A stretch of DNA of 64,000 nt from Maribacter sp. BPC-D8 (GTDB taxonomy: Bacteria; Bacteroidota; Bacteroidia; Flavobacteriales; Flavobacteriaceae), in the NCBI RefSeq assembly GCF_035207705.1, contig NZ_CP128187.1:310001-374000 (forward strand), given 5' to 3'. The notes under the pieces are model-generated. The model was given only the letters and a program-made list of their open reading frames with translations, was not told the origin of the DNA and did no database searches. How positions within the stretch are numbered: position 1 is the stretch's first letter; each line of letters begins with the position of its first letter. Positions 51,665 to 60,825 of the stretch are shown in pieces. The translations under genes were made by a program, and so were the position numbers.

Positions 51665-53515
51665 ATACAGGTCGAACTCTGTTCTTAATAAATCGATAAC
51701 CGGATTCTTCTCTCTCAGTTTTTCGTATTTCTCTTCAGGCGTAAAGGCAAATTTCGTTGCAGTAGTTTCATTTACGGTAATGGCTAAATGAACGAAATGG
51801 TTGTTCAGTTTAGCACGTAGATATTCCATTAATTCGAACTGCTCACGCTCAATTTCTTTCTTCATGGTTCCGTTAGGAAGCTCTAAATGAATAGCAAAGC
51901 CTTCTTTTAATTTCGGAATATCTGAATGAAGGTTAGAAGCTAATATCTTTTGACCTTTTTTATCTATAATTTCTATAAAATCTGCCCAGTGCTTTCGAAG
52001 ATCTTCTTCAGTGAAATTATCTTTCGGTAAGTTGTTTTCATCAACAACAACTTCAATTTTATTAAGCTCGTGTTGCTTTTTGGCATTTAAGCTAGAAATA
52101 GAAAGTCCGGAAACTCTTTTGGTAGGGCGATTAATAATCGGTTTTTTACCATCAGTAGCAGTTTCTGCTGTTGGTGCTTTACTAATTTCCTGTTGAGATT
52201 CCTTAGGTTTTTCTGGAGCTACTTGTGCTTCAGTAGCCGGTTTTGATACTGCTGGCGTTTCAGTAGTCGTATTCGGAGTAATTATTTTGTTACCAACTTC
52301 GACTTCAGATTTTGTAGCAGCTGGTTGATTTCCAGTTACTGGTTTTACCTCAGATTCTTTAGTGGGTGCTTTGGGTACTTGATTGTAAAATGCTGAAGGA
52401 GCAATAAAATCGATAGTCTTGTTATTAAGAGCTACGGATTCAGGATTTTTTTTTTCTCCATCAAAATTGATAGAGGCAAGTTTCATAAGTGTAAGCTCAA
52501 CGAGTAAGCGTTGATTCTTACTTGTTTTGTACTTTAAATCACAGTCATTTGAAATATCTAAACCCTTAAGCAGAAAGGAGGGAGACGTTTTTTTGCTCTG
52601 GTCTCTGTATAGTTGCTGTGCGGCTTCACCAACCTCTAATAACGTAATAGTATCTGGGTGTTGGCATACCATTAAATCTCTAAAATGAGACGCTAGTCCA
52701 GATATAAAGTGGTGTCCGTCAAACCCAAGTGATAGGGTTTTATTGAACAACAAGAGTAATCCTGGTATATTATGTTCTAATATTAAATCTGTAGCCTCAA
52801 AATAAGTATCATAGTCTAAGACATTTAAATTTTCGGTAACTGCTTTACGTGTAAGCTCTGAACCAGAAAAACTAACTACTCTATCAAAAATCGATAAAGC
52901 ATCACGCATGGCTCCATCAGCTTTTTGGGCAATGATGTGCAATGCATCTTCTTCAGCATTTATACCTTGGTTTTCAGCAATATACTTTAAATATTCAGCA
53001 GCATCTTTTACGGTAATCCTTTTGAAATCAAAAATTTGACATCTAGAAAGAATCGTTGGTATAATCTTATGCTTTTCAGTAGTCGCTAATATGAAAATTG
53101 CATGCTTTGGTGGCTCTTCTAACGTTTTTAGAAATGCGTTGAAAGCAGACTGAGACAACATATGTACCTCATCAATAATATATACTTTGTATTTACCTAC
53201 CTGTGGTGGTATACGTACTTGATCAATTAGATTACGAATATCATCGACCGAGTTGTTAGAAGCGGCATCAAGCTCAAAAATATTGAAAGCAAAATCTTCA
53301 TCTTCTTGTTCTGTGCCATCAGAATTTATCTGTTTGGCCAAAATACGGGCGCAGGTAGTTTTACCAACACCTCTTGGTCCGCAGAATAATAACGCTTGCG
53401 CAAGGTGATTTTGGTCTATTGCATTTTGTAATGTATTGGTAATAGATTGTTGACCCACAACATCCTTAAATGTCTGGGGTCTATACTTTCTAGCCGATAC
53501 AATAAATGGTTCCAA
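51659..53515 (-). CDS. dnaX: DNA polymerase III subunit gamma/tau
   Basis: Clamp-loader ATPase, 618 residues. Walker A is GPRGVGKTTCARILAKQ and the Walker B/sensor is IIDEVHMLSQSAF. The zinc-finger four-Cys insert usual in gamma/tau is missing; this is, as I recall, normal for Flavobacteriia. A low-complexity Pro/Thr/Lys-rich linker (residues ~370-480) precedes the C-terminal tau-like part. I saw no clear slippage site that would make gamma. Minus-strand TATATTTG (-7 box) is 25 bp upstream. Confidence 0.95.
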   Translation of the reverse strand: MEPFIVSARKYRPQTFKDVVGQQSITNTLQNAIDQNHLAQALLFCGPRGVGKTTCARILAKQINSDGTEQEDEDFAFNIFELDAASNNSVDDIRNLIDQVRIPPQVGKYKVYIIDEVHMLSQSAFNAFLKTLEEPPKHAIFILATTEKHKIIPTILSRCQIFDFKRITVKDAAEYLKYIAENQGINAEEDALHIIAQKADGAMRDALSIFDRVVSFSGSELTRKAVTENLNVLDYDTYFEATDLILEHNIPGLLLLFNKTLSLGFDGHHFISGLASHFRDLMVCQHPDTITLLEVGEAAQQLYRDQSKKTSPSFLLKGLDISNDCDLKYKTSKNQRLLVELTLMKLASINFDGEKKNPESVALNNKTIDFIAPSAFYNQVPKAPTKESEVKPVTGNQPAATKSEVEVGNKIITPNTTTETPAVSKPATEAQVAPEKPKESQQEISKAPTAETATDGKKPIINRPTKRVSGLSISSLNAKKQHELNKIEVVVDENNLPKDNFTEEDLRKHWADFIEIIDKKGQKILASNLHSDIPKLKEGFAIHLELPNGTMKKEIEREQFELMEYLRAKLNNHFVHLAITVNETTATKFAFTPEEKYEKLREKNPVIDLLRTEFDLYL

Positions 53516-53540
53516 ATTGCTACTTCTGTTTATTCTTATA

Positions 53541-53548
53541 CAAATATA
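53541..53548 (-). promoter_or_regulatory. -7 box of dnaX
   Basis: Minus strand TATATTTG is an exact TAnnTTTG, placing the predicted start near 53536 with a ~20-nt leader. Confidence 0.5.
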
Positions 53549-53613
53549 ATTATAGCCTTTAATTCTAACGAGAATTAAGAAAAGAGATCATCCTTAGTTA
53601 TCAACAATTGCAG

Positions 53614-53621
53614 TACATTTG
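53614..53621 (+). promoter_or_regulatory. -7 box of the rnpB promoter
   Basis: Exact TACATTTG. It predicts transcription starting about 5 bp later, at the first base of the rnpB P1 helix. Confidence 0.65.
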
Positions 53622-53626
53622 CGCTT

Positions 53627-53930
53627 AGCAGGCCACCTTATCGCTGCCAAGTAATTGGGAGAGGAAAGTCTGGACACCATAGTGCAGTATAGCGGGTAAC
53701 GCCCGTCCGCTGAGAAGTGAGGACAAGTGCAACAGAAAGCAAGTACAGTTCGGCTGTAGTGAAACCAGGTAAACTCTATACGGTGAAACGTCATGTAAAT
53801 CGGTGATTGAGGGCTGCACGCCCAAGTCGAAGGGTAGGCGGTTCGAGCTCTGGGGTAACCCTTTGCCTAGATAAATGATAAGGAATTCTGATTTTTTCAG
53901 AATACAGAATCCGGCTTATGGCCTGCTTTT
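53627..53930 (+). ncRNA. rnpB: RNase P RNA (M1-type)
   Basis: Catalytic RNA of RNase P, about 300 nt. The P4 strand GAGGAAAGTC lies at 53661-53670, AGTGCAACAGAAAG near 53727, and the 3' pairing partner ACAGAATCCGGCTTA near 53905-53918. P1 is a perfect AGCAGGCC (53627-53634) with GGCCTGCT (53920-53927), followed by a T run (53927-53932), so P1 itself probably acts as terminator. The box TACATTTG (53614) sits correctly for its start. Confidence 0.95.
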
Positions 53931-53960
53931 TTAATAATATTGTTAATATAGGATTATAGT

Positions 53961-53997
53961 CATCGAATTAGCACTTGATGTGGTCGATGAGTTTTTT
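53961..53997 (+). terminator. Possible second hairpin with T run downstream of rnpB
   Basis: CATCGA (53961-53966) pairs with TCGATG (53984-53989), with an inner CAC/GTG; a T6 run follows at 53992-53997. It may back up the P1-terminator of rnpB. The stem is short with a mixed loop. Confidence 0.35.
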
Positions 53998-54025
53998 GAT
54001 GTGAAAAGACTTTATTTTTTGAATT

Positions 54026-54562
54026 TTACTTCTCAAAAAAACTAAAAACACTGCCGCCGTATTTTCTAGAGTTTTTATAATGTGGAAATTCAGCTAGGCT
54101 AGTACGGTTCGAATGTTCAATGATTAATACTCCGTCTTCTAGCAGAAGGTCATTTTCAAAAACTAACTCTGGTAGTTTTTCGAAATCAGTAAGCCCCATA
54201 TCGTAGAAAGGATCAGCAAATATGATATCGAATTTCTCGGTATTTCTTTGTAGAAAGCTAAATACATCACTTTTTAAAGTGCGAATATTCATATCTAACA
54301 TTTCAACTGTCTTGTCAATAAATTCTATGCAGCCAGAGTGTGCATCAATAGCAAGTACGTCATCAACACCTCTTGATGAAAATTCATAACTGATATTACC
54401 GGTGCCGGCAAAAAGGTCAAGAACTTTAAGGTCTGGAAAATAGTAGCTATTGTTCAAAATATTGAACAAGCTCTCTTTGGCCATATCTTTTGTAGGCCTT
54501 ACAGGTAGTTTTTTAGGTGCCATTAAGTGGCGTCCTTTATGTTTTCCTGATATGATGCGCAT
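54026..54562 (-). CDS. rsmD: 16S rRNA (guanine(966)-N(2))-methyltransferase RsmD
   Basis: SAM-dependent methyltransferase of 178 residues. The N-terminal ISGKHKGRHL and RPTKDMAKESLFNIL, then VLDLFAGTGNISYEFSSRG, are diagnostic. The catalytic motif reads FADPFYD, where most RsmD proteins have DPPY/DPPF. Its first codon overlaps the DUF3822 stop by one base, so the genes are translationally coupled. Confidence 0.9.
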   Translation of the reverse strand: MRIISGKHKGRHLMAPKKLPVRPTKDMAKESLFNILNNSYYFPDLKVLDLFAGTGNISYEFSSRGVDDVLAIDAHSGCIEFIDKTVEMLDMNIRTLKSDVFSFLQRNTEKFDIIFADPFYDMGLTDFEKLPELVFENDLLLEDGVLIIEHSNRTSLAEFPHYKNSRKYGGSVFSFFEK

Positions 54563-55398
54563 TATATAGTATTAATAAGGGTGAAGTCTATAGAGCCTGT
54601 TGGGGTCTCTCCGAGTTTTAATAATTGAGCGGTCGATGGTTCGAAAATGCTGATATTCTGAATATAATTATAGCAAAGTTGAAAAATTTCATCATCTTCT
54701 TCAATGCTTCCAAATAGTTTTACAGTTACAGTTTTAGGGTCTAATTCTAATTGCTCAATTACAAATAGAAGGTAATAGACAAAGTCTTCTTTTGTGTGGT
54801 ATTTAAAACTATTATAGAGAAGTAGTTTGCGTTGGTTTAAAACTGTAATATCTAATTGTTCTTTGTTGACATGTACAAAACAAGTTATCTCTTGATTTTG
54901 TGTTTGGTTATTTAGCAAAGATTGCAGTAATACAGTGCCATTATGCATAAAGTCGAATTCACCAAAAAGATCGTAGATGTAATTATTGATGTTTACGTAT
55001 GGTACGTAGACATTAACTAAATCATGATTTTCAACTTCGTCATAAGCTAAAACATCATTTGCCAAAACCTTAGTATTGAATTTAAGGTATTCATTTAGGT
55101 TGTTCGGGTTGAATAAAGATTTAGGTACTAGTCCGAAAAGAGTGTTTCTATGAACAGCAACAACTTCATCAAACTGCATATTTTCTAAATCATGCTTTTG
55201 AAAAAGTTTTTCTAATTCATCTTTAGCGCTCATCGGATTTTTTTCATCAGAAAAATCCACTTTGTCAGAAATCAGTAATTTTTGCGAAACAGTATCTGCT
55301 ACACAAAAAGAAAGTCCATTCAAGCTAACCTGAATGGACAATTTCTTAAAATTTTTATCCGCTATATTTAAGCTACTATTTTTTAACTTTTTTGTCAT
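54562..55398 (-). CDS. DUF3822 family protein
   Basis: 278-residue protein of the Bacteroidota DUF3822 family (signature KLSIQVSLNGLSFCV near the N-terminus). It shows an ASKHA-like (actin-fold) pattern of alternating strands but no confirmed nucleotide-binding motif. The stop overlaps the rsmD start by one base, and the start overlaps the preceding gene by 23 bp. Coupling with rsmD is, as I recall, widespread in Bacteroidota; function unknown. Confidence 0.85.
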   Translation of the reverse strand: MTKKLKNSSLNIADKNFKKLSIQVSLNGLSFCVADTVSQKLLISDKVDFSDEKNPMSAKDELEKLFQKHDLENMQFDEVVAVHRNTLFGLVPKSLFNPNNLNEYLKFNTKVLANDVLAYDEVENHDLVNVYVPYVNINNYIYDLFGEFDFMHNGTVLLQSLLNNQTQNQEITCFVHVNKEQLDITVLNQRKLLLYNSFKYHTKEDFVYYLLFVIEQLELDPKTVTVKLFGSIEEDDEIFQLCYNYIQNISIFEPSTAQLLKLGETPTGSIDFTLINTI

Positions 55399-56026
55399 AT
55401 ATAGGAGGCCAGTTACCGCTTGTGCTTACATCATCTAAAGAACCCACATAAATAAATGGTCCATTTACTTCTTCTACACTTAAGGCTGCTTTTTCACGAG
55501 CTAATAAATCTTTTGGTTGATCGAAAAGAACAACTTCTTTGCCAACCTTTGCTTCAAATACAGGAGCTTTATAGCCACTCTTTTCAACAAAGCCAGCTTT
55601 CATTGTAAATTTTTCACCGTTTGCCGCTGTAGGTACATCCATTAAACTTTTGTATCTAGTATCGGTTTTGAAAAGTGAATCTTTTACAGAAACCATACCT
55701 AAAGTGTCAATGATTTTAACTTCTTTAAGCATTTCAATTCCGTATGCATCATTCATCTCTAAGAAAGAAGAATCTCTCTGTTGTGTAATCACATAGTTGC
55801 CAGTGTCGATAAAACGAATTAAGCTGTTGAAATCATTTGCGTACTTACCGTTTACGGTTTTGTAAGCTTCTTGAGAATTTTTAATGTCTTTTAATTTGGC
55901 AATAACTTGAGAAAAACGCTCCTCTTTTACCTCTTTAAATTTAATTGGTCCAGTAATGGAGTTGTAGATAAAGTATCCTAAGGCGATACATCCAATCCAA
56001 AGTACAATTTGTATAACGGTCTTCAT
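55376..56026 (-). CDS. Single-pass membrane protein of unknown function, upstream of DUF3822
   Basis: 216-residue protein with one N-terminal membrane helix (IQIVLWIGCIALGYFIYNSI) and a soluble, probably extracytoplasmic, domain. The region KNSQEAYKTVNGKYANDFNSL resembles the N-terminal part of type IV pseudopilins (YKTxNGxY), but no prepilin cleavage motif is present. The gene heads the DUF3822-rsmD operon, with a 23-bp overlap. No function is assigned. Confidence 0.6.
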   Translation of the reverse strand: MKTVIQIVLWIGCIALGYFIYNSITGPIKFKEVKEERFSQVIAKLKDIKNSQEAYKTVNGKYANDFNSLIRFIDTGNYVITQQRDSSFLEMNDAYGIEMLKEVKIIDTLGMVSVKDSLFKTDTRYKSLMDVPTAANGEKFTMKAGFVEKSGYKAPVFEAKVGKEVVLFDQPKDLLAREKAALSVEEVNGPFIYVGSLDDVSTSGNWPPIYDKKVKK

Positions 56027-56059
56027 TTCGTATGTGTTATTTTTATTTAGTGGTCTTCA

Positions 56060-56067
56060 CAAATTTA
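56060..56067 (-). promoter_or_regulatory. -7 box of the DUF3822/rsmD operon
   Basis: Minus strand TAAATTTG is an exact TAnnTTTG. Predicted start near 56055, leader ~29 nt. No convincing TTG element. Confidence 0.48.
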
Positions 56068-56112
56068 CATTTTTTTTTTAATCGTAAAAGTTTTTAGGCT
56101 AAAAATCATCTT

Positions 56113-56120
56113 TATCTTTG
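56113..56120 (+). promoter_or_regulatory. -7 box next to the RecD-like helicase start
   Basis: Exact TATCTTTG ending 7 bp before the ATG at 56128. It predicts a very short leader. TTTA at the expected -33 position is only a weak match. Confidence 0.42.
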
Positions 56121-56127
56121 AAAGCAC

Positions 56128-57561
56128 ATGAAACCAACAACACCCGCATCATTCTATAGTATACTAGAATCTAAATTTCCACATACACCAACTGCCACAC
56201 AATCAGTGGCTTTGCAGAAATTAGCTGAGTTCACCCTTTCGACAGTCAAGGATGAAGTTTTTTTGTTAAAAGGTTACGCCGGTACGGGTAAAACTACTTT
56301 AATAGGCACTTTAGTGAACAGTTTATGGAAAGTTCAGAAGAAAGCTGTGCTAATGGCGCCGACTGGTAGAGCGGCAAAAGTGATGTCGAATTATTCAAAA
56401 ACACAGGCGTTTACCATCCATAGAAAAATATATTTTCCGAAGAAGCAAAGTGGTGGGGGAGTGCAGTTTGTTTTAGCACCTAATAAACATAGAGATACTT
56501 TATTTATTGTCGATGAAGCATCTATGATACCAGATACTGCCGCTGACTCTAAATTATTCGAAAACGGTTCTTTATTAGATGATTTAATGATGTTCGTATA
56601 CTCTGGGCACAAATGTAAATTGTTATTAATAGGAGATACGGCGCAATTGCCACCCGTGCATTTAGTTTTGAGTCCTGCTTTAGATGGTGATAAACTTTCT
56701 TTGAACTATAATAAAGAAGTGGTTCATTTAGAATTGAATGAAGTAGTAAGGCAAGCAGGTGATTCAGGTATTTTGGCAAATGCAACCTTATTAAGAGAAC
56801 AATTACAAAGTGATTTCTTTGAAGATTTTAAATTTGATGTAGATCCCTTTACTGATATAGTACGATTAATAGATGGTAATGAAATTCAAGAAGCCATCGA
56901 TAGTTCATATTCAGAAAATGGAAAAGAAGAAACTGCATTTATAGTCCGCTCTAATAAACGTGCAAATCTTTACAATCAAAATATTAGAGAGCGAATTTTA
57001 TTTTTAGAGAATGATATTGCCGTAGGCGATTTTATGATGGTGGTGAAGAATAACTACTATTGGTTAAAGCCGAGCACAGAAGCAGGTTTTATTGCAAACG
57101 GAGATATTATAGAGATTTTAGAAATATTTGATATTAAAGAAATTTTCACCTTTAAATTTGCTGAGGTTAAGGTGAAAATGGTCGATTACCCTAATATGCC
57201 ACCTTTTGAAACTGTTTTATTATTAGATACCATTACGGCAGAATCTCCGTCCTTATCATATGAAGATGGTAATAGATTGTATCAAGAAGTCATGAAAGAC
57301 TTTGCACATGAAAGTTCTAAGTACAAGAAATTTTTAGGTGTAAAGAATAATAAGTACTTCAATGGTTTACAAGTGAAATTCTCATACGCAATAACCTGTC
57401 ATAAATCTCAAGGAGGACAATGGGATACTGTATTTATAGAACAGCCCTATTTGCCTAATGGTATAGATAAAGAATACTTAAGATGGTTGTATACTGCAGT
57501 TACAAGGGCAAAGAGTAAATTGTACCTTATAGGTTTTAAAGATGATTTTTTTCTTGATTAA
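56128..57561 (+). CDS. RecD-like ATP-dependent DNA helicase
   Basis: 477-residue superfamily 1 helicase of the RecD2/UvrD_C_2 type. Walker A is LKGYAGTGKTTLIG near residue 50, Walker B IVDEASM near 130, and the C-terminal motif FSYAITCHKSQGGQWDTVFIE (in part) binds DNA/ATP. It lacks the RecD2 N-terminal extension. It works presumably alone in repair or recombination, as no recBC is nearby. Confidence 0.85.
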   Translation: MKPTTPASFYSILESKFPHTPTATQSVALQKLAEFTLSTVKDEVFLLKGYAGTGKTTLIGTLVNSLWKVQKKAVLMAPTGRAAKVMSNYSKTQAFTIHRKIYFPKKQSGGGVQFVLAPNKHRDTLFIVDEASMIPDTAADSKLFENGSLLDDLMMFVYSGHKCKLLLIGDTAQLPPVHLVLSPALDGDKLSLNYNKEVVHLELNEVVRQAGDSGILANATLLREQLQSDFFEDFKFDVDPFTDIVRLIDGNEIQEAIDSSYSENGKEETAFIVRSNKRANLYNQNIRERILFLENDIAVGDFMMVVKNNYYWLKPSTEAGFIANGDIIEILEIFDIKEIFTFKFAEVKVKMVDYPNMPPFETVLLLDTITAESPSLSYEDGNRLYQEVMKDFAHESSKYKKFLGVKNNKYFNGLQVKFSYAITCHKSQGGQWDTVFIEQPYLPNGIDKEYLRWLYTAVTRAKSKLYLIGFKDDFFLD

Positions 57562-57624
57562 GAAAATGTTATTTTAGTAATTATTGATATATAGGAAATG
57601 ATATTTTCTAATAGTAAATAGAAT

Positions 57625-58194
57625 ATGACAACAGATACGGTATTAAGTATATTTTTAGGAATAGGATTAGCGGCATCTGTAGGATTTAGAGTTTTTCTAC
57701 CCTTATTTGCCCTGAGTTTAGCGTCATATTTCGGAGTATGGGAACTGAATGATAATTGGCAATGGATAGGAAGTTTAGTAGCGGTTCTGACTCTAGGTGT
57801 TGCGACATTATTAGAAATATTTGCCTATTTCATCCCTTGGTTCGATAATTTATTAGATAGTATAGCGGTGCCTTTAGCAGCAATAGCAGGTACTGCGGTT
57901 ATGGTTTCTACAGTAGCAGATTTAGATCCGGTAATAACTTGGTCTTTGGCAATAATAGCTGGTGGTGGTACTGCCACTGCAATTAAAGGAGCAGGGGCGA
58001 CAGGTCGTTTGGCATCTACTGCAACTACTGGTGGGTTGGCGAATCCGTTAATAACTACGGTAGAAACAGGTACAGCCGTAGTCGTGTCTGTAGCTTCAAT
58101 ATTTGCCCCTATCTTAGCAGCTGTTTTGGTTATTATAATTTTAGTGATAATCTTTAGAATATATAGAAGCTTACGACCAAAGGCAAAAACATAA
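57625..58194 (+). CDS. DUF4126 family membrane protein
   Basis: 189-residue protein with about five hydrophobic segments. Gly-rich TM motifs (GLAASVGFRVFLPLFALSLASYFG, in part) and AGGGTATAIKGAGATGRLAST near the middle match DUF4126. Function unknown. It is 63 bp after the helicase and 11 bp before kdsB. Confidence 0.8.
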   Translation: MTTDTVLSIFLGIGLAASVGFRVFLPLFALSLASYFGVWELNDNWQWIGSLVAVLTLGVATLLEIFAYFIPWFDNLLDSIAVPLAAIAGTAVMVSTVADLDPVITWSLAIIAGGGTATAIKGAGATGRLASTATTGGLANPLITTVETGTAVVVSVASIFAPILAAVLVIIILVIIFRIYRSLRPKAKT

Positions 58195-58205
58195 AATAAA
58201 AGTAG

Positions 58206-58934
58206 TTGAAGAAAATAGCAATGATTCCTGCCCGTTATGCGGCATCGAGATTTCCTGCAAAATTAATGCAAGATTTAGCTGGTAAACCGGTCATTTTAAG
58301 AACGTATCAAGCTGCAGTACAAACCAAGTTATTTGATGAAGTATATGTAGTTACAGATAGCGAAGTTATCTATGATACCATTATTAAAGAAGGTGGTTTG
58401 GCTATTATGAGCCAAAAAGAACATGATTGTGGTAGTGATCGTATTGCAGAGGCCGTAATGCAGATGGATGTTGATATCATTGTAAATGTACAAGGCGATG
58501 AGCCGTTTACAGATAGAGAGAGCTTAGAAGGGGTGATGAAGGTTTTTGAAGATGATATTCACAAAGAAATTGATTTAGCCTCTTTAATGGTTAAAATTAC
58601 GGATGAAGAAGAAATTAATAATCCGAATACGGTAAAAGTAATAGTAGATAATAGAGATTTTGCTTTGTATTTTTCTAGATCACCGATACCTTATCCAAGA
58701 GCAAAAAGTGACCAGACCATATATTATAAGCATAAAGGTATCTATGCCTTTAGAAAAAGTGCGTTGATGGATTTTCAGCGTTTACCAATGCTACAATTAG
58801 AAGCGACAGAGAAAATTGAAGCCATACGTTATTTAGAATATGGTAAAAAGATTAAAATGGTAGAAACGAATGTTCAGGGTATAGAAATAGATACTCCTGA
58901 GGACTTAAAGAAAGCTCAAGCAGCATGGAAATAA
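58206..58934 (+). CDS. kdsB: 3-deoxy-manno-octulosonate cytidylyltransferase
   Basis: Activates Kdo with CTP to CMP-Kdo for the inner core of lipopolysaccharide. The [17 protein letters not shown]-terminus is the CTP-binding site, and [20 protein letters not shown] and NVQGDEPF are diagnostic. The start is TTG 58206, giving [11 protein letters not shown], because the stop of the previous frame is immediately upstream; ATG 58221 would leave too few residues before IPARY. It overlaps the HAD gene by ten bases. An enzyme of this family in Shewanella handles 8-amino-Kdo, relevant to the KdnB-like gene downstream. Confidence 0.93.
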   Translation: MKKIAMIPARYAASRFPAKLMQDLAGKPVILRTYQAAVQTKLFDEVYVVTDSEVIYDTIIKEGGLAIMSQKEHDCGSDRIAEAVMQMDVDIIVNVQGDEPFTDRESLEGVMKVFEDDIHKEIDLASLMVKITDEEEINNPNTVKVIVDNRDFALYFSRSPIPYPRAKSDQTIYYKHKGIYAFRKSALMDFQRLPMLQLEATEKIEAIRYLEYGKKIKMVETNVQGIEIDTPEDLKKAQAAWK

Positions 58935-59623
58935 ATTTTGACGGAATTAATGTAATCGGTTTCGATGCAGACGATACTTTGTGGGTAAATGAGACTTACT
59001 TTAGAGATACTGAAGATAAGTTTGCTAACTTGTTGGAGAAGTACGAAACCAAGAATAAAATAGATCAAGAGCTCTTTAGAACAGAAATAAAGAATTTAGA
59101 TTTATATGGTTATGGTATAAAAGGCTTTATGCTTTCTATGATCGAATGTGCTTTAGAACTTTCAAATAATGAGGTGTCAACTAAAACGTTAGGAGCACTT
59201 TTAGATTTGGGAAAAGAAATGATCACCCAGCCGGTAGAATTGTTGGACGGAGTAGAAAAGGTTTTACAGAGTTTAAAAGATAAATATCGTTTAATTGTTT
59301 TGACTAAAGGAGACCTTTTAGATCAAGAAAGAAAATTAGAACGATCAGGATTGTCGGAATATTTTCATCATGTAGAAGTGTTGAGTGATAAAAAAGAAAA
59401 AAATTATAGCGATCTTTTAGAACATTTGCAGATAGCACCAAGTGAGTTTTTAATGATCGGTAATTCTCTAAAATCAGATGTATTGCCATTAGTAGAAATA
59501 GGAGCAAGGGCAATACATGTACCTTTTCATACTACATGGGAGCATGAAGAGGTGAAAGGACCTATAGAGAATAAAGGATATATGACGATTTCGACCTTAA
59601 CTGATATATTGGAATATGTTTAA
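58925..59623 (+). CDS. HAD-superfamily hydrolase between kdsB and the KdnB-like gene
   Basis: 232-residue HAD-type phosphatase. Motif I is FDADDTLW near the N-terminus, motif II near VLTKGD, and motif [15 protein letters not shown]. It is longer than KdsC (Kdo-8-phosphate phosphatase, ~170-190 residues) and lacks the KdsC-type DVDGVLT motif; its place in the Kdo cluster hints at a related phosphatase step, but this is not proven. It overlaps both neighbours, by ten bases with kdsB and by one base with the KdnB-like gene. Confidence 0.8.
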   Translation: MEINFDGINVIGFDADDTLWVNETYFRDTEDKFANLLEKYETKNKIDQELFRTEIKNLDLYGYGIKGFMLSMIECALELSNNEVSTKTLGALLDLGKEMITQPVELLDGVEKVLQSLKDKYRLIVLTKGDLLDQERKLERSGLSEYFHHVEVLSDKKEKNYSDLLEHLQIAPSEFLMIGNSLKSDVLPLVEIGARAIHVPFHTTWEHEEVKGPIENKGYMTISTLTDILEYV

Positions 59624-60756
59624 TGAAAATGGACGTGAATAAACAAATGACATTGAAGAAAATACCAACGAAGGCGTCAGAGGAGTTTAGAAATTTCCCT
59701 ATGGTACCAAGAGTAGTTTATGGTAAAGGTAGTTTTGATACCCTGGGTGATATTTTAATGCCGAAAAGAAAGCACTCAGAAGCACCGATGATTTATTTGG
59801 TCGATGATGTATTTGAAAATACGGATCTCATTAATAGAATTCCGAGTATTTTTTGTGATCAAATTATTTTAATTTCTGCCGAAGAAGAGCCAAAAACCGA
59901 ACAAGTGGATGCTCTTGTGAAAATGATTCGAGAAAAGTTTACTGAACTACCATCTGGTATTATCGGTATTGGTGGTGGCACTTTATTAGATTTGGCAAAA
60001 GCCGTTGCGATTATGCTGACTAATAAAGGTAGCGCATCAGAATATCAAGGTTGGGACTTGGTCAATAAACAATCAATTTATCATGTAGGTATACCAACAA
60101 TTAGTGGAACAGGAGCAGAGGTTTCTAGAACCACGGTATTAATGGGTCCGGAAAAGAAATTAGGTATAAATTCAGATTATACCACTTTCGATCAGGTATT
60201 GTTAGATCCAGAATTAACTGTGGGAGTGCCAAAAGAACAATGGTTTTATACAGGTATGGATTGTTTTATACATTGTATAGAATCTCTAAATGGAACCTTC
60301 TTAAATGCGTTTAGTCAAAGTTATGGCGAGAAATCGCTAGAACTTTGCAAAGAAGTTTTTTTAGAAGATATAGAAGAATCAGAAAGTAGAGAGAAGTTGA
60401 TGATGGCATCTTGGCATGGCGGTATGAGTATTGCATATTCACAAGTAGGTGTGGCACATGCCATGAGTTATGGTTTGGGTTATGTTTTAGGTGTAAAACA
60501 CGGAATAGGCAATTGTCTTGTTTTTCAATATTTAGAAGAGTTTTATCCGGAGGGAGTATCTGTATTCAATAAAATGCTCCACAAGCATAATATAGTATTA
60601 CCAAAAGGGATATGTGCAAAGTTGTCGAATGCAGAAATGGATACGATGATTACTGTTGCAATGGGGATGGCTCCATTATGGGAAAATGCATTAGGCGAGG
60701 ACTGGAAGTCTGTAATTACCCCTGAAAAACTCAAGGCTATTTATCAAAAAATATAG
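59623..60756 (+). CDS. Iron-containing alcohol dehydrogenase family protein, KdnB-like
   Basis: 377-residue protein of the iron-containing alcohol dehydrogenase superfamily. The NAD-binding GIIGIGGGTLLDLAKA is near residue 110, SGTGAEVSRTTVL follows, and metal-binding His residues appear in MDCFIHCIESLNG, GVAHAMSYGLG and VKHGIGNC. It has the length of Shewanella KdnB (Kdo 8-oxidase of the 8-amino-Kdo pathway) and sits beside kdsB, which supports that call. Gene order rather than motif specificity drives the assignment. No KdnA-like aminotransferase is in the window. Confidence 0.7.
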   Translation: MKMDVNKQMTLKKIPTKASEEFRNFPMVPRVVYGKGSFDTLGDILMPKRKHSEAPMIYLVDDVFENTDLINRIPSIFCDQIILISAEEEPKTEQVDALVKMIREKFTELPSGIIGIGGGTLLDLAKAVAIMLTNKGSASEYQGWDLVNKQSIYHVGIPTISGTGAEVSRTTVLMGPEKKLGINSDYTTFDQVLLDPELTVGVPKEQWFYTGMDCFIHCIESLNGTFLNAFSQSYGEKSLELCKEVFLEDIEESESREKLMMASWHGGMSIAYSQVGVAHAMSYGLGYVLGVKHGIGNCLVFQYLEEFYPEGVSVFNKMLHKHNIVLPKGICAKLSNAEMDTMITVAMGMAPLWENALGEDWKSVITPEKLKAIYQKI

Positions 60757-60825
60757 TTCAATTTATTTCAATTATTTATTTAATTCGCATGATTTCTCAA
60801 TTGGGGGAATCTGCAATCATATTAT

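Noticed and set aside
51659..53515. Programmed frameshift site in dnaX producing gamma
   Set aside because: No clear A-rich slippery heptamer with downstream stem was seen at the expected position.
53594..53825. Small minus-strand frames opposite rnpB
   Set aside because: They overlap a structural RNA with its own promoter and conserved core.
58925..59623. HAD hydrolase as KdsC
   Set aside because: It lacks the DVDGVLT-type motif and is longer than KdsC, so only the position suggests a Kdo link.
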